Assembly: GCA_003020965.1 (NCBI GenBank)
Contig: PXRL01000010.1
Span: 232,278-296,277 of the forward strand
Source of the DNA: Halobacteriales archaeon QS_4_69_225
GTDB taxonomy: Archaea > Halobacteriota > Halobacteria > Halobacteriales > Haloarculaceae
DNA length: 64,000 nt
Direction of reading: 5' to 3'
The notes below the pieces were generated by a model. It was not told the origin of the DNA, searched no databases, and saw nothing but the letters and a program-made list of their open reading frames with translations. Position 1 is the stretch's first letter. Every line of letters begins with the position of its first letter. Of this stretch, positions 8,698 through 17,577 are shown piece after piece. The position numbers and the translations under genes were made by a program.

Positions 8698-9243
8698 ATG
8701 GTGGTCGAGACGGTCGTCGTCGCCGTGTGGGTGATGCTGCCGGCGTACGTCCCGAACAACGCGGCGGTGCTGGCCGGCGGCGGCCGGCCGATCGACGGCG
8801 GCCGGACCCTCGGAGACGGTAGACGGGCCCTCGGCGACGGGAAGACCTGGCGCGGCACCGTCGCCGGCACGGCCGCGGGGGTCGTCGTCGCGCTCGCGCT
8901 GAACCTGCTGGCACCCGCGGCGACCGACCTGACCGGCCTGGGGCTGCCGGTCTTTCCCGCGTCGGCCGCGGCGTCGCTGCCGGCCGGCGCGATGCTCGGC
9001 GACATCCTCGCGTCGTTCCTCAAGCGCCGGACCGGCCGCGAGCGCGGCGCCGCCCTCCCCGGCGTCGACCAGTTGGACTTCGTCGTCGCCGCCCTGGCGC
9101 TGACGTTCCTGATCGCTGCCGGGTGGTTCCGCGCGACGTTCACACCCCCGGTGCTGATCGTGGTCGTCGTCCTCACGCCGCTGTTACACGTCGGGACGAA
9201 CGCCGGCGCCTACGCGCTGGGGCTGAAAGGCGAGCCGTGGTGA
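8698..9243 (+). CDS. carS: CDP-2,3-bis-(O-geranylgeranyl)-sn-glycerol synthase (CDP-archaeol synthase)
   Basis: A 181-residue membrane enzyme (DUF46/CarS family). It transfers CMP from CTP to unsaturated archaeol-phosphate, activating it for polar head-group attachment in archaeal membrane lipid synthesis. Family motifs are present: [16 protein letters not shown] at the start, the loop [16 protein letters not shown], and [32 protein letters not shown], which carries the catalytic acidic residues. About five helices are predicted by eye. The ATG at 8698 is the only start that gives the family N-terminus. It converges with the thermosome gene. The reductase at the left of the window would act in the same lipid pathway. 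Confidence 0.93.
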   Translation: MVVETVVVAVWVMLPAYVPNNAAVLAGGGRPIDGGRTLGDGRRALGDGKTWRGTVAGTAAGVVVALALNLLAPAATDLTGLGLPVFPASAAASLPAGAMLGDILASFLKRRTGRERGAALPGVDQLDFVVAALALTFLIAAGWFRATFTPPVLIVVVVLTPLLHVGTNAGAYALGLKGEPW

Positions 9244-9405
9244 CCGGAACGGGCGTCCGGGCACCGACCGGCGGGACGCCCCGGCTTCACCTCCGTGTGG
9301 GCACCAGACGACAGCCGGTGCTATCGGATCGATAAATACGAGAAGCGTTCGGCGGGCGATGCGAGCGGAACGGGAGGGGTGGTGTGGCGTGGCGTCTCGG
9401 GGGCC

Positions 9406-10915
9406 TTACATCATGCCGCCCATGCCGCCACCCATGCCGCCGCCCATACCGCCCATACCGCCGCCCATGCCGCCGCCGGGGCCGCCGGGGGCGTCGTCGC
9501 CCTCGTCGTCGTCGGAGCCGCCGCCCTTGAGGTCGCCCGCGGCGATGACGTCGTCGATGCGCAGGATCATGACGGCCGCCTCGGTGGCGGACTCGATGGC
9601 CTGGGTCTTCACGCGGAGCGGCTCGACGACGCCGTCGTTTTCCATGTCGATGACGTCGCCGGTGTAGGCGTCGAGCCCGAAGGTGGCGTCGTCGTCGGCG
9701 TGCTGGCTGCGAAGATCGACCAGCGAGTCGATGGGGTCGAGGCCGGCGTTTTCCGCCAGCGTCCGCGGGATGACGTCGACGGCGTCGGCGAAGGCCTCGA
9801 CGGCCAGCTGCTCGCGGCCGCCGACGGAGTCGGCGTAGTCGCGCAGGCCGCGTCGACGACGTGTTCGGTGCCGCCGCGGAGGATGAGCGTGACCGCGCGG
9901 GCCTCGTCGACGTCCTCGACGAAGATTTTCTCGTCGCCGGCGATATCCTTCTGGGCGACGGAGCCGGCGAAGCCGAGATCACCCTCGGTGACGTCGTCGA
10001 TGTTGGAGACGACGCGGCCGCCGGTCGACCGCGCCAGCGCCTTCATGTCGGACTTCTTGGCGCGGCGGACGGCGATGATGCCCTCCTCCGCGAGGTAGTG
10101 CTGGGCCATGTCGTCGATGCCCTTCTGGCAGAAGACGACGTCGGCGCCCACGTCGGCCAGCCGGTCGACCATCTCCCGCAGCTGTTGTTCTTCCTGCTCG
10201 AGGAACTGCTCGAGCTGGTCGGGATCGGTGACGTTGACCTCGGCGTCGATCTCGGTTTCCTTGACCTCGATGGGCGTGTCCAACAGCGCGATGTCGGCGT
10301 CCTCGGCGAAGTACGGCATGTTGTCGTGGACGCGCTCCTTGCCGACGAGGACGCCCTCGACGAGTTCGGACTCGTCGACGGAGCCGCCGACGACCTTCTC
10401 GATTTTGATGTTGTCCGTGTCGATGTCGTCGTCGTCGGCGACCGCGCGGACCGACTCGACGGTCAGCTCCGCCAGCTGGTCCTTCGAGGCCTCGGCGCCC
10501 TTGCCGGTCATCGCCGTCGCGGCGATGGACTCCAGCTTGTCGGTGTCGTCGGCGTCGACGTCGATGGCGATCTCCCGGAGGATCTCCTTGGCGCGGGCGG
10601 CGGCCTGCCGGTAGCCCTGCGCGAGGATGGTCGCGTGGATGTCCTGCTCCAGCAGGTCCTCGGCCTTCGACAGCAGTTCGCCGGCGATGACGACGCTCGT
10701 CGTGGTGCCGTCGCCGACCTCCTCCTCCTGGGTCTCGGCGACCTCGACGATCATGTTGGCTGCCGGGTGCTCGATGTCCATCTCGCCGAGGATGGTGACG
10801 CCGTCGTTCGTGACGACGACGTTGCCCGTCGAGTCGACGAGCATCTTGTCCATGACGTTCGCTGGCTCTCCTCGGAAAGAACGATGAGGGGCTGGTTGCC
10901 CATCTGTTGTGCCAT
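9406..10915 (-). pseudogene. Thermosome (group II chaperonin) subunit, broken by two internal gaps
   Basis: A group II chaperonin ATPase that folds proteins in a double-ring complex. The start ([21 protein letters not shown]) is in one frame. After codon 21 the reading jumps to a second frame, [21 protein letters not shown]. The family's roughly 27 residues in between (GKDAQ...RTTLGPKG), including the ATP-binding GPKG loop, are absent. A second jump occurs near 9850: GGTEHVVD is followed in the next frame by [10 protein letters not shown], skipping about 36 residues that contain the PGGGAPE nucleotide-binding motif. The tail is a normal [12 protein letters not shown] repeat. As written it cannot encode a chaperonin. 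Adding back about 82 and 110 nt would give the usual length near 560 residues. A sequencing or assembly fault is likely. Confidence 0.85.
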
Positions 10916-10940
10916 GGTCGTCCGGATGATTGTCTGTGGT

Positions 10941-10952
10941 TCTATATAAAAC
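10941..10952 (-). promoter_or_regulatory. Strong TATA box of the thermosome gene
   Basis: The minus-strand string AGTTTTATATAGA sits about 30 nt upstream of the ATG at 10915, close to a consensus archaeal TATA box. The intact promoter beside a broken ORF argues against old decay of the gene. Confidence 0.6.
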
Positions 10953-11109
10953 TTCCTGAAGCGCCGGGACGAAACCCCCGGAGGAGAGCCGGGCAACCCT
11001 GCGACCCGGTCGCACGAAAGCTACTTATACCACCGTTCGGCGCTCGCGCCGTCGGACGGTCTGCGACCGCCGACACGCATTTCCCGCTGGTCGTCGAAAC
11101 GCAGGTAGG

Positions 11110-11496
11110 ATGACCTTCGACCCGAACGAACCCGAACTCGACGACGACGAGGTCGCCGACCGCGTCGAGACGGCCATCGCCGACGACGAGGTCGCGCTGT
11201 TCATGAAGGGCGACGAGCTGATGCCGCAGTGCGGCTACTCCGAGCGCGCGCTCGGACTCGTCCGGCAGTACCGCGAGGACGTCGAGGTGATCGACGCGCT
11301 CCAGAACCTCGAGGCCTTCCGCGAGGAGCTGGAAACCCACAGCGGCTGGGAGACGATTCCGCAGACGTTCGTCGACGGCGAGTTCGTCGGCGGCAGCGAC
11401 GTCCTCGCGGAGCTGGAAGAACGCGGCGAGCTGGCGGAGACGCTGAACGCGCCGGAGGCGGCCGCCGACGGCGGGACCGACGACGCCCCCTTCTGA
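11110..11496 (+). CDS. Monothiol glutaredoxin family protein
   Basis: A 128-residue protein of the Grx4/monothiol glutaredoxin family. VALFMKGDELMPQCGYSERALGLVRQY matches the family V-x-x-F-M-K-G-x-x-x-x-P-x-C-G-F/Y-S pattern, with a single active-site Cys in CGYS. The GSH-binding-like TIPQTFVDGEFVGGSDVLAEL follows. These proteins carry or insert Fe-S clusters in other organisms. Haloarchaea lack glutathione, so the thiol partner here may differ (inference). A possible TATA (CTACTTATACC) lies about 80 nt upstream, which would leave a leader, and an AGGTAGG ribosome-binding-like string directly precedes the ATG. The C-terminal 15 residues are an acidic tail. Confidence 0.85.
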   Translation: MTFDPNEPELDDDEVADRVETAIADDEVALFMKGDELMPQCGYSERALGLVRQYREDVEVIDALQNLEAFREELETHSGWETIPQTFVDGEFVGGSDVLAELEERGELAETLNAPEAAADGGTDDAPF

Positions 11497-11611
11497 TACT
11501 GCCGGCCGTCTCCCTTTCCGACCCGCGGCGCCGCGAAACAATTTCTATCGAACGGCTACAATCGGACACCCGGTTCAACTTTCACGTGATTACGGCCGGC
11601 AGTATGAGCCG

Positions 11612-12160
11612 TCAGCCGGTGAACTGGTGGTACTCGATGTCGTTGGATTGCATCTCGTCGTGCCGCCGTTCCAAAAACGAGTAGACGGCGCCGTGCGGCG
11701 CGCCGTCGAGGATCATCTCGGCGGCGCTGCGGACGGCGTCGACCTGCTCGGGCGTGCCGATGATACCCAGCGTCGTCCCGTAGATGACGACGTCGGCGCC
11801 GCTGAGTTCCTCCATCAGCTCCCGGGTCCGGCCGTCCTCGCCGATGAGCCGCCCCTTCTGCCGCCGGAGGTCGTTCTTGTTGCGGGTGGCCGCCTCGATG
11901 TCGACGATCTCGAACAGCTGCATCTCGTCGTCGAGTAGCCGCATCGCCGCCTCGGGCGAGAAGCCCCGGCCGATGGCCTTGACGACGTCGGGACCCTTCA
12001 GCCCCCGAATCGGGTCGCCGACGGTCTCGATCCGCACCGACCCCGTCTCGGAGTCGATGTCCAGCCGGACCTCCGCGCGGGACTCGATCTCGCGCATGGT
12101 CTCACCCCCCTCGCCGACGAGAACACCGATGCGGTCGTCGGGAATGGTGACGTGTTTCAT
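11612..12160 (-). CDS. KH-domain protein, archaeal Pno1/Dim2-like ribosome assembly factor
   Basis: A 182-residue protein with two KH RNA-binding domains. The first holds the G-x-x-G loop GVLVGEGGETMREIE (about residue 12). The second holds GRLIGEDGRTRELMEELSGADVVIYGTTLGIIG (about residue 102). This is the archaeal counterpart of eukaryotic Pno1/Dim2, which acts in small-subunit rRNA maturation together with Nob1 and Rio1. In many archaea the gene lies next to eIF1A and rio1. Here those two lie about 4 kb away on the same strand, separated by unrelated genes. The ATG at 12160 gives the canonical MKHVTIPDDRIGVLVG start. Confidence 0.88.
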   Translation of the reverse strand: MKHVTIPDDRIGVLVGEGGETMREIESRAEVRLDIDSETGSVRIETVGDPIRGLKGPDVVKAIGRGFSPEAAMRLLDDEMQLFEIVDIEAATRNKNDLRRQKGRLIGEDGRTRELMEELSGADVVIYGTTLGIIGTPEQVDAVRSAAEMILDGAPHGAVYSFLERRHDEMQSNDIEYHQFTG

Positions 12161-12239
12161 ATCTCCGGTTGGACGTACGGCCTTTTAACTGTTCGCCGAT
12201 GGTGACGACGGCGACGACGGCCACGCCCGCCGGAGCCGC

Positions 12240-12734
12240 CTACAGCTCGCGCTCGAACGCCACTTCGGGGTGATACTCGCCGGCGAGTTCGGCCCGCGTC
12301 TCGTCGCCGCGGGTGAACCCCGCGGCCTCGAAGAAGCCGACGCCGACGGCGTTGTCCGCGAAGACACCACAGGCAACCCGGTCGACGTCCAGCCCCCGGG
12401 CCCACGTCTCGACGGCCTCCAGCAGCGTCGATCCGATTCCGTCGCCCCACCGGTCCGGGTGGACGTAGAGGGTGTGGAGCTCGACCTCGTCGGCCCAGGT
12501 CCGTTCGGCGCTGGCGAATCCGACCACCTCGCCGTCGTCGACCGCGACCAGGAACTCCACGTCGTCGTGGTCGACGGCCGCCGACAGCACCGCCTCGTCG
12601 TAGTTCCGCGCCAGCCCCGCCTCGACGGTCTCGGGGTCGAGGAAGCCGCCGTAGGCGGCGTACCAGGCGTCGCGGGCCACCGCCACGACCGCCTCGAGGT
12701 CGTCGGCCGACGCCGCCCGGACGGTGACGTTCAT
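12240..12734 (-). CDS. GNAT family N-acetyltransferase
   Basis: A 164-residue acetyltransferase of the GNAT fold. It starts NVTVRAASADDLEAVVAVARDAWYAAYGGF, typical of the family. The acetyl-CoA-binding motif A is LYVHPDRWGDGIGSTLLEAVETWA (R-x-x-G-x-G pattern), and motif B is VGFFEAAGFTRGDE near the C-terminus. The substrate cannot be predicted. Its start overlaps the stop of the phosphoesterase gene by 4 nt, so the two are probably co-transcribed and translationally coupled. Confidence 0.85.
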   Translation of the reverse strand: MNVTVRAASADDLEAVVAVARDAWYAAYGGFLDPETVEAGLARNYDEAVLSAAVDHDDVEFLVAVDDGEVVGFASAERTWADEVELHTLYVHPDRWGDGIGSTLLEAVETWARGLDVDRVACGVFADNAVGVGFFEAAGFTRGDETRAELAGEYHPEVAFEREL

Positions 12735-13240
12735 ACCGACGCCCCGACGTCGTGAAACGCCACCTCACCGGTCCGGGTGTCGACGACGGCGATCGTCCGG
12801 TGCTCTTCGGCGACGGTCGGGAAGTGCGCCCCCGGGTTGAGGACCGTCGTCCCGCCGACTTCTCGCCGCTCGCGGACGTGCCAGTGGCCGTGACAGATGT
12901 AGTCGTAATCGCCGGCCGCCAGCGCCTCGATCACCGGCCGCCGTTCGCCGTGCAGGACCGCGAACGCGTGGCCGTCGAGTTCGAGTTCGGCAAACCGCCC
13001 GTGCAGCGTGCCACCATCGAGGGAACCGAAGGCCGAGACGAGCCCCTCCCGCTCGCCGTCGTTGTTGCCGCGGACCGCGTGGACGGGGACGCCCTCGCGG
13101 TCGAGGTGGGAAATCACCGGCGGCGCGACGAAGTCCCCGCAGTGGACGACCGCGTCGACGCCGGCCGCCTCGAAGCGATCCATCGCCGCCTCCACGGCCG
13201 GGACGTTGTCGTGAGTGTCGGAGATGACGCCGACCTGCAT
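12731..13240 (-). CDS. YfcE/MJ0936-type metallophosphoesterase
   Basis: A 169-residue calcineurin-like phosphoesterase. All metal-binding motifs of the family are visible: VGVISDTHDNVPAV at the start, VVHCGDFVAP, VRGNNDGERE and ICHGHWHVRERREV near residue 125. The short length with no cap domain fits the MJ0936/YfcE phosphodiesterase group. Physiological substrates of this group are uncertain. The track ORF runs upstream to 13891, but the ATG at 13240 gives the usual M-x-V-G-V-I-S-D-T-H start. It is the first gene of a pair with the GNAT gene and is divergent from the DUF2237 gene. Confidence 0.9.
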   Translation of the reverse strand: MQVGVISDTHDNVPAVEAAMDRFEAAGVDAVVHCGDFVAPPVISHLDREGVPVHAVRGNNDGEREGLVSAFGSLDGGTLHGRFAELELDGHAFAVLHGERRPVIEALAAGDYDYICHGHWHVRERREVGGTTVLNPGAHFPTVAEEHRTIAVVDTRTGEVAFHDVGASV

Positions 13241-13341
13241 GACCGGTCGTTCTCGGCGCTCGGAAAAGAAGCCTCGGACGGCGCCCGGGCCGGCCGGAAC
13301 GACCGTCGGGGACTTTTCCGTCCGCCGCTTCTCGTGTCGGT

Positions 13342-13728
13342 ATGGCCCAGCGGAACGTCCTCGGCGACCCCCTGGAACCGTGCAGCACCGACCCGATGAC
13401 CGGCTTCGAGCGGGACGGCCGGTGTGCGTGTCACGAGCGCGACCCCGGCCGCCACGAGCTGTGTGCCGTGGTGACCGAGGCGTTTCTCGCCTTCGGGAAG
13501 GAGCGCGGCAACGACCTCGCGACGCCGCGACCGGAGCTGAACTTCCCGGGGCTCGACCCCGGCGACCGCTGGTGTCTCTGCGTTCCGCGGTGGGTGGAGG
13601 CCCTGGAGGCCGTCGAAAACGGGCGGGCGCCGGAGCCGACCGTCCCGCCGGTGGTGCTGGCGGCGACCAACGAGGCGGTGCTGGACACGGTCTCGATGGA
13701 GACCCTGCGACAGCACGCCTTCGAGTAG
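13342..13728 (+). CDS. DUF2237 family protein
   Basis: A 128-residue protein with the full DUF2237 pattern: NVLGDPLEPCSTDPMTGFERDGRC at the start, then HELCAVVTEAFLAFGKERGNDLATP, and PGDRWCLCVPRWVEAL in the middle. It keeps the cysteines of the family (for example C-x-C in RCACHERDPGRH and WCLC), which suggests metal or thiol chemistry, but no function is established. The ATG at 13342 fits the family start. It is followed by a long gene-free, repeat-rich interval. Confidence 0.85.
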   Translation: MAQRNVLGDPLEPCSTDPMTGFERDGRCACHERDPGRHELCAVVTEAFLAFGKERGNDLATPRPELNFPGLDPGDRWCLCVPRWVEALEAVENGRAPEPTVPPVVLAATNEAVLDTVSMETLRQHAFE

Positions 13729-13844
13729 CAGGGCCCGTGACACAGGTCCCTCGTTCGAGGGCGGGTGCGTGACCTGGTCTCGGATTGCTGTGTCGCGGTG
13801 CGTATAGAACGAATGCACGAGTGACCTCAACGTACGGCCCTCGA

Positions 13845-14093
13845 AAGCCCTCGCGGCGCTCGACCGCTCCGGGACTCGCTGCGCTCCTCACTCCGTTGCG
13901 GTGCTTGCGTCGTCCGGGAGGGACCGAGCGCCGCTCGCCCTTTCAGTCCGCCAGGACCCGGCTTTCCAGCGGGCTGTCCCTGGCGGACTGAAAGGGCGAG
14001 GCCGGCTCCGGGAAGCACGGCGACGCAAGCACGCGAGCAGCGCGAGCGCGCGCAGCGAGCCGCGCGACTGGAGACGGCCGAGGGCTTTCAAGG
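13845..14093. repeat. Large imperfect palindrome with a 22-bp perfect hairpin at its centre
   Basis: The centre is a perfect inverted repeat: CTCGCCCTTTCAGTCCGCCAGG at 13934-13955 and its exact complement at 13979-14000, with a 23-nt loop. Outside it, GAAAGCCCTCGCGGCGCTCG and TGCTTGCGTCG on the left pair loosely with CGACGCAAGCACG and CCGAGGGCTTTC on the right. The whole forms an imperfect cruciform of about 250 bp. No convincing ORF is present. Similar GC-rich palindromes recur in haloarchaeal intergenic DNA as far as I recall, with unknown function. The rest of the gene-free stretch 13729-14283 shows nothing else. Confidence 0.7.
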
Positions 14094-14283
14094 TGTTGCG
14101 GTTCGTTGTAGAGCGATTCAGTATAAACCATCCATACCATACGTGCTCTGTATTGATCATAAGATGCAGACCGGCTCCCCCCCCCCACTTTTCGACGCTC
14201 CCGCGGGTGCGTCCGGTCGGCCCCCGACCGGTCGGGTCGCCGCGGTAACGGGTCCGGCGCGCGACCACGGCGCCGGCGGACCG

Positions 14284-14565
14284 TCACTGCCAGGTCACGT
14301 AGGCGAGAACCCCGATACCGGTCGTCTCCAGCACCTGGAGCACCATCATCACCTCGACGGCGGCGCTCGGCATCGACGGCGGGGACAGGTAGAACCACAG
14401 CGCGACGACGTTCTCGGCCAAAAGCAGGGCCGAAAAGAGCATCGAGCCGAGCGTGAGCGGAGAGCGGATCTCGCGGTAGGTCCGCCCCCACACGACCAGG
14501 AGGACGAGCAGGAGACCGATGTTCAGCGCCGCCGCGACGCGGGCGGCGTTCAGTATCGCGCTCAT
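14284..14565 (-). CDS. Small membrane protein paired with an HTH regulator (DUF7521-like)
   Basis: A 93-residue protein with three predicted membrane helices: AARVAAALNIGLLLVLLVVWG, SPLTLGSMLFSALLLAENVVALWFYL and AVEVMMVLQVLETTGIGVLAYVTW. It follows a winged-helix regulator by about 57 nt on the same strand. This regulator plus small-membrane-protein pairing is common in haloarchaea, and I associate the membrane partner with DUF7521, though only moderately surely. Its function is unknown. One possibility is a membrane sensor or effector whose expression the HTH protein controls. Confidence 0.65.
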   Translation of the reverse strand: MSAILNAARVAAALNIGLLLVLLVVWGRTYREIRSPLTLGSMLFSALLLAENVVALWFYLSPPSMPSAAVEVMMVLQVLETTGIGVLAYVTWQ

Positions 14566-14622
14566 GCGGTGCCTCCGGTCGCGAGCGGCAACCGACGCCG
14601 TCCGTGCGGTTCGTAGCTCATG

Positions 14623-14904
14623 TCAGTCATCCGCTTGTGAGACGATCTCCTCGACGATCTCCCAGTGGTTCCGGGTTCGGTCGCTCGGCAGATAGACCGT
14701 TCCGTAGCTCTGGTCACCGCTCGTGACGATGTCGTTCCGTTCGAGCACGTCGAGGTGGTGACGAACCGTGTTGTACGCCAGATCGAGGTCCTCCGCCAGG
14801 CGGTTCGCGTTCCTGGGACGTTCATCCAGCGCGCGAAGGATACGGGCCCGGTTCGGGCCGCCGCGCGTGCCGGCGAGCGTCTGCCAGAGGACCGTATCCA
14901 TCAC
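14623..14904 (-). CDS. Winged helix-turn-helix (ArsR-like) transcriptional regulator
   Basis: A 93-residue DNA-binding protein. It reads DTVLWQTLAGTRGGPNRARILRALDERPRNANRLAEDLDLAYNTVRHHLDVLERNDIV, a textbook winged-helix domain with recognition helix around AYNTVRHHLDVL. The wing follows (YGTVYLPSD) and a short C-terminal helix ends the protein. No metal-binding cysteines are seen, so it is not a metal sensor of the classical ArsR type. It is the first gene of a two-gene unit with the small membrane protein. The region upstream (14905-15253) holds no gene and probably carries the promoters of this gene and of the divergent DUF4397 gene. Confidence 0.82.
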   Translation of the reverse strand: MMDTVLWQTLAGTRGGPNRARILRALDERPRNANRLAEDLDLAYNTVRHHLDVLERNDIVTSGDQSYGTVYLPSDRTRNHWEIVEEIVSQADD

Positions 14905-15253
14905 CTCCTGGGTTCTCCATGGGTTGACAAGAAACCACCGGCATCCGCGGCGACGGCCCGTCCTGCGGCGGCCGTCGGATCATCGGCGGGACCCCCCGCC
15001 CCGTGGCCGGTGCTCCGGTCGCCACCGCCGTCCGCCGGCGCGACGGCCGCCGGAGACGGGACCCACCCCAGGAGCTGCCCTCGGTTTTCATGTGAACGTA
15101 TGCGCATGTCAGCGATAAAAATGCTTTCGGCTAAATCGGCGCTATACAGGATTCTCGAACCATCTGCGCCCGTTTTTCGCCCAATTTTCGCCCGATTCGA
15201 GCCCGAGTTACGAAATGTATTAATGCCCTGTCATTCGCGGCGCCGAGTGGACG

Positions 15254-16048
15254 ATGTCAGACGACACGACTGTTACCCGCAGACGAGTTCTGGCGGGCGT
15301 CGGAGCGACGGTCGCACTCGCCGGGTGCAACGGCGGCAACGGCAACGGCGGTGGCGGCGAGGAAACCGCCACTCCGACCGGCACCGAAACCGACACCGAA
15401 ACCGACACGCCCACCGATACCGAGATGATGGCGGCGTCGGCGCGAGTCAGGGCGTCTCACATGTCGCCGAACGCGCCGAACGTCGACGTTTACGTCGACG
15501 GAGAGGCGGTTCTGGAGGACGTTCCCTTCGGAGAAACCAGCGGCTACCTCGAGCTCGACGCCGGTACGTACGCGGTCGAGATAACGCCGGCCGGCGACTC
15601 CGAGACGACGGTCTTCAGCGGCGACGTGAGCGTCGAGGCCGAAACGGACTACACGATCGCGGCCATCGGCGAGGTCGGCGACGACACCGACCAGTCGTTC
15701 GAGGCCCTCGTGCTCGAAGACGACAACTCCGATCCCGGCAGCGACACCGCGAGGGTCCGGGCCGTCCACGCGTCGCCGGACGCGCCGGACGTCGACATCA
15801 CCGCCGACGGGGAGGTGCTGTTCGACGGGATCGAGTTCGGCAACTCGGACTCCATCGAGGTCCCCGCCGGCGACTACACCCTCGAGGTCCGTGCCGACAC
15901 CGAGGAAAACGACGGCGACATCGTCGGCGAGGCCGACGTGAGCCTCGACGGCGGGGCGGCGTACACGGCCTTCGCCGCCGGTTACGTCGAACCCGACGAC
16001 GACGAACCCGAATTCGAGCTGATCGTCACCGAAGACACCGGAATGTAA
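15254..16048 (+). CDS. Tat-exported DUF4397 lipoprotein
   Basis: A 264-residue surface protein. The N-terminus TRRRVLAGVGATVALAGCNGG is a twin-arginine signal with a lipobox (LAGC), predicting lipid anchoring at Cys after export. A Gly/Asn/Thr-rich linker (TETDTETDTPTDTE) follows. Two DUF4397 repeats, each about 100 residues, come next: ASARVRASHMSPNAPNVDVYVDGEAVLEDVPFG and TARVRAVHASPDAPDVDITADGEVLFDGIEFG. The family is bacterial and archaeal and has a beta-sandwich-like fold of unknown role. A TATA-like TGTATTAATG lies about 33 nt upstream. The short 3' end is convergent with rio1. Confidence 0.88.
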   Translation: MSDDTTVTRRRVLAGVGATVALAGCNGGNGNGGGGEETATPTGTETDTETDTPTDTEMMAASARVRASHMSPNAPNVDVYVDGEAVLEDVPFGETSGYLELDAGTYAVEITPAGDSETTVFSGDVSVEAETDYTIAAIGEVGDDTDQSFEALVLEDDNSDPGSDTARVRAVHASPDAPDVDITADGEVLFDGIEFGNSDSIEVPAGDYTLEVRADTEENDGDIVGEADVSLDGGAAYTAFAAGYVEPDDDEPEFELIVTEDTGM

Positions 16049-16057
16049 ACCGACCGG

Positions 16058-16984
16058 TCATTCCTCGGCGAAGCTCGAGGCGCCGTCCGGCACCGCGTCG
16101 TCGTCGCTGCCGGGGTCGGTGTCGACGTCGTCGTCGGGCGTGGTGTGCTCCCGGACGTACGACAGCAGCCCGTCGGGCGTCGCGTCGACGCCCTGTCGGG
16201 CGAAGAAGTTCGCGACGTTGCGGCAGTCCCGCTCGAGGAACTCCCCGGCGTTGGGGTGGTGGACCGTCACCGCCTGCCCGAGGTCGATGATGTACAGCTG
16301 GCCCTCGTGGAAGACGACGTTGTACTCCGAGAGGTCGCCGTGGACGAGCCCGGCGTCGTACAGTCGGCGGACGTACTCCCGAACCACCTCGTAGGCGGTG
16401 TCGGGGTTCTCGACGTTGACCTCGCTCAGCCGCTTCGCGCGGCCGTCGTCGGTGCCGAGGTACTCCATCACGAGGACGTTCCGCTCGACGGCGATCGGCC
16501 GGGGGGTCCGGACGCCGGCACGTCTGGCCCGCTCGAGGTTCGACGCCTCCTTGCGAACCCAGGCGACGACGACCTGCTTCTTGTCGGCACCGATGCCGTC
16601 GAACCGGGGGTCACCGTCGAGGTAACCCCGCATGTCCTGGAAGTCGGAGGCGTTGATGCGGTAGATCTTCGCCGCGACCTCCCCGTCCGGCCCGAGGGCG
16701 GTGTAGACGTTGGCCTCCTTGCCGGTCGAGATGGGGCCGCCGAAGGCGTCGACGTGGCCGTCCTGAACCAGCTTGTACAGCGCCCCCAGCGTCGCGTCGT
16801 CGAACACCGACGCCGTCACCTTGAACTGCTCGGTGTCGACGATCCGCTTGCGGAACTCGAGGAACTCGCGGTCCTGCCGGCGGGCGATGCGGTCGGCCTC
16901 GGTGTCGGCGACGTCGAGCTCCTCCCACTCGTCGCCCGCTTCCGCGTCCTCTTCGACCTCGAGCAGGCCGTACTCCTCGGTCAT
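16058..16984 (-). CDS. rio1: RIO-type serine/threonine protein kinase Rio1
   Basis: A 308-residue atypical kinase used in small ribosomal subunit maturation. The RIO domain shows the ATP-binding loop GGPISTGKEANVYTALG, the hinge VLVMEYLG, the catalytic loop GLVHGDLSEYNVVFHEGQ and the metal-binding LYIIDLGQAV. The N-terminal 60 residues are acidic and the last 45 are acidic and low in complexity. The ATG at 16984 is chosen because upstream sequence is only shadow. It lies 41 nt downstream of eIF1A on the same strand, the usual archaeal eIF1A-rio1 order, though the KH partner gene is displaced to 11.6 kb. Confidence 0.93.
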   Translation of the reverse strand: MTEEYGLLEVEEDAEAGDEWEELDVADTEADRIARRQDREFLEFRKRIVDTEQFKVTASVFDDATLGALYKLVQDGHVDAFGGPISTGKEANVYTALGPDGEVAAKIYRINASDFQDMRGYLDGDPRFDGIGADKKQVVVAWVRKEASNLERARRAGVRTPRPIAVERNVLVMEYLGTDDGRAKRLSEVNVENPDTAYEVVREYVRRLYDAGLVHGDLSEYNVVFHEGQLYIIDLGQAVTVHHPNAGEFLERDCRNVANFFARQGVDATPDGLLSYVREHTTPDDDVDTDPGSDDDAVPDGASSFAEE

Positions 16985-17025
16985 CGGGCCGGCTACGCGG
17001 CGGCGACTGAAAGCGTCACCGGTCG

Positions 17026-17319
17026 TCAGACGCTGCTGCGGATGTGGCCCTCCTCGCGGAGCTGGTCGGCCTCCTGCTTCTCGTAGCGCCACACCACGTC
17101 GGCCTTCTCGTCCTGCCAGTCCCACGGCTCGACCAGCACGACGTCGTCCTCGCGGATCCAGATGCGCTTCTGCATCCGTCCCGGGATGCGGGCGGTGCGC
17201 TCCTCGCCGTCCATGCAGCGTACGTTCACCCGGTTGGCCCCCAGCATGTTCGTGACGACGGCGAACACCTCGTCGTCGTCCGGCATCCGGAGGTTCGTTC
17301 GCCCCTCGTCGTCGCTCAT
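17026..17319 (-). CDS. Translation initiation factor aIF1A (eIF1A)
   Basis: A 97-residue S1/OB-fold factor that binds the ribosomal A site during initiation. The family core is [71 protein letters not shown], including the diagnostic R-I-P-G-x-M-x-K-R-x-W-I. The ATG at 17319 gives [15 protein letters not shown], and a TATA box about 28 nt upstream supports leaderless transcription. It probably forms one transcript with rio1. Confidence 0.95.
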   Translation of the reverse strand: MSDDEGRTNLRMPDDDEVFAVVTNMLGANRVNVRCMDGEERTARIPGRMQKRIWIREDDVVLVEPWDWQDEKADVVWRYEKQEADQLREEGHIRSSV

Positions 17320-17342
17320 GGTCCACGGTTGGACAGGAAGGC

Positions 17343-17350
17343 GTTTAATT
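17343..17350 (-). promoter_or_regulatory. TATA box of the eIF1A-rio1 unit
   Basis: The minus-strand string CAATTAAACG lies about 28 nt upstream of the eIF1A ATG at 17319, the spacing expected for a leaderless haloarchaeal mRNA. Confidence 0.5.
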
Positions 17351-17544
17351 GTTTTCAGGCGCTCCACGCCGGTCTGTGCCTCTCGAGAAAACCCAATCGG
17401 TCGCCTGACCGGAGCGCGCGCCGGCCGCCCCCGACCGTCGAAGCCGGCCGTTTGCCGGAAGTCGTCACCACCTCTGCGAATCACTTCGACTTCACTCATA
17501 ACTCCGCCGCCTGCGAAGGACGGCGTGTTGATGCGGCGTAACAA

Positions 17545-17553
17545 GTATTAAAC
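17545..17553 (+). promoter_or_regulatory. TATA box of the alcohol dehydrogenase gene
   Basis: AGTATTAAAC lies 25-33 nt upstream of the ATG at 17578, which decides between the two closely spaced ATG codons in favour of the second. Confidence 0.45.
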
Positions 17554-17577
17554 CGATGGGAAGGCAGGATGTGCGCC

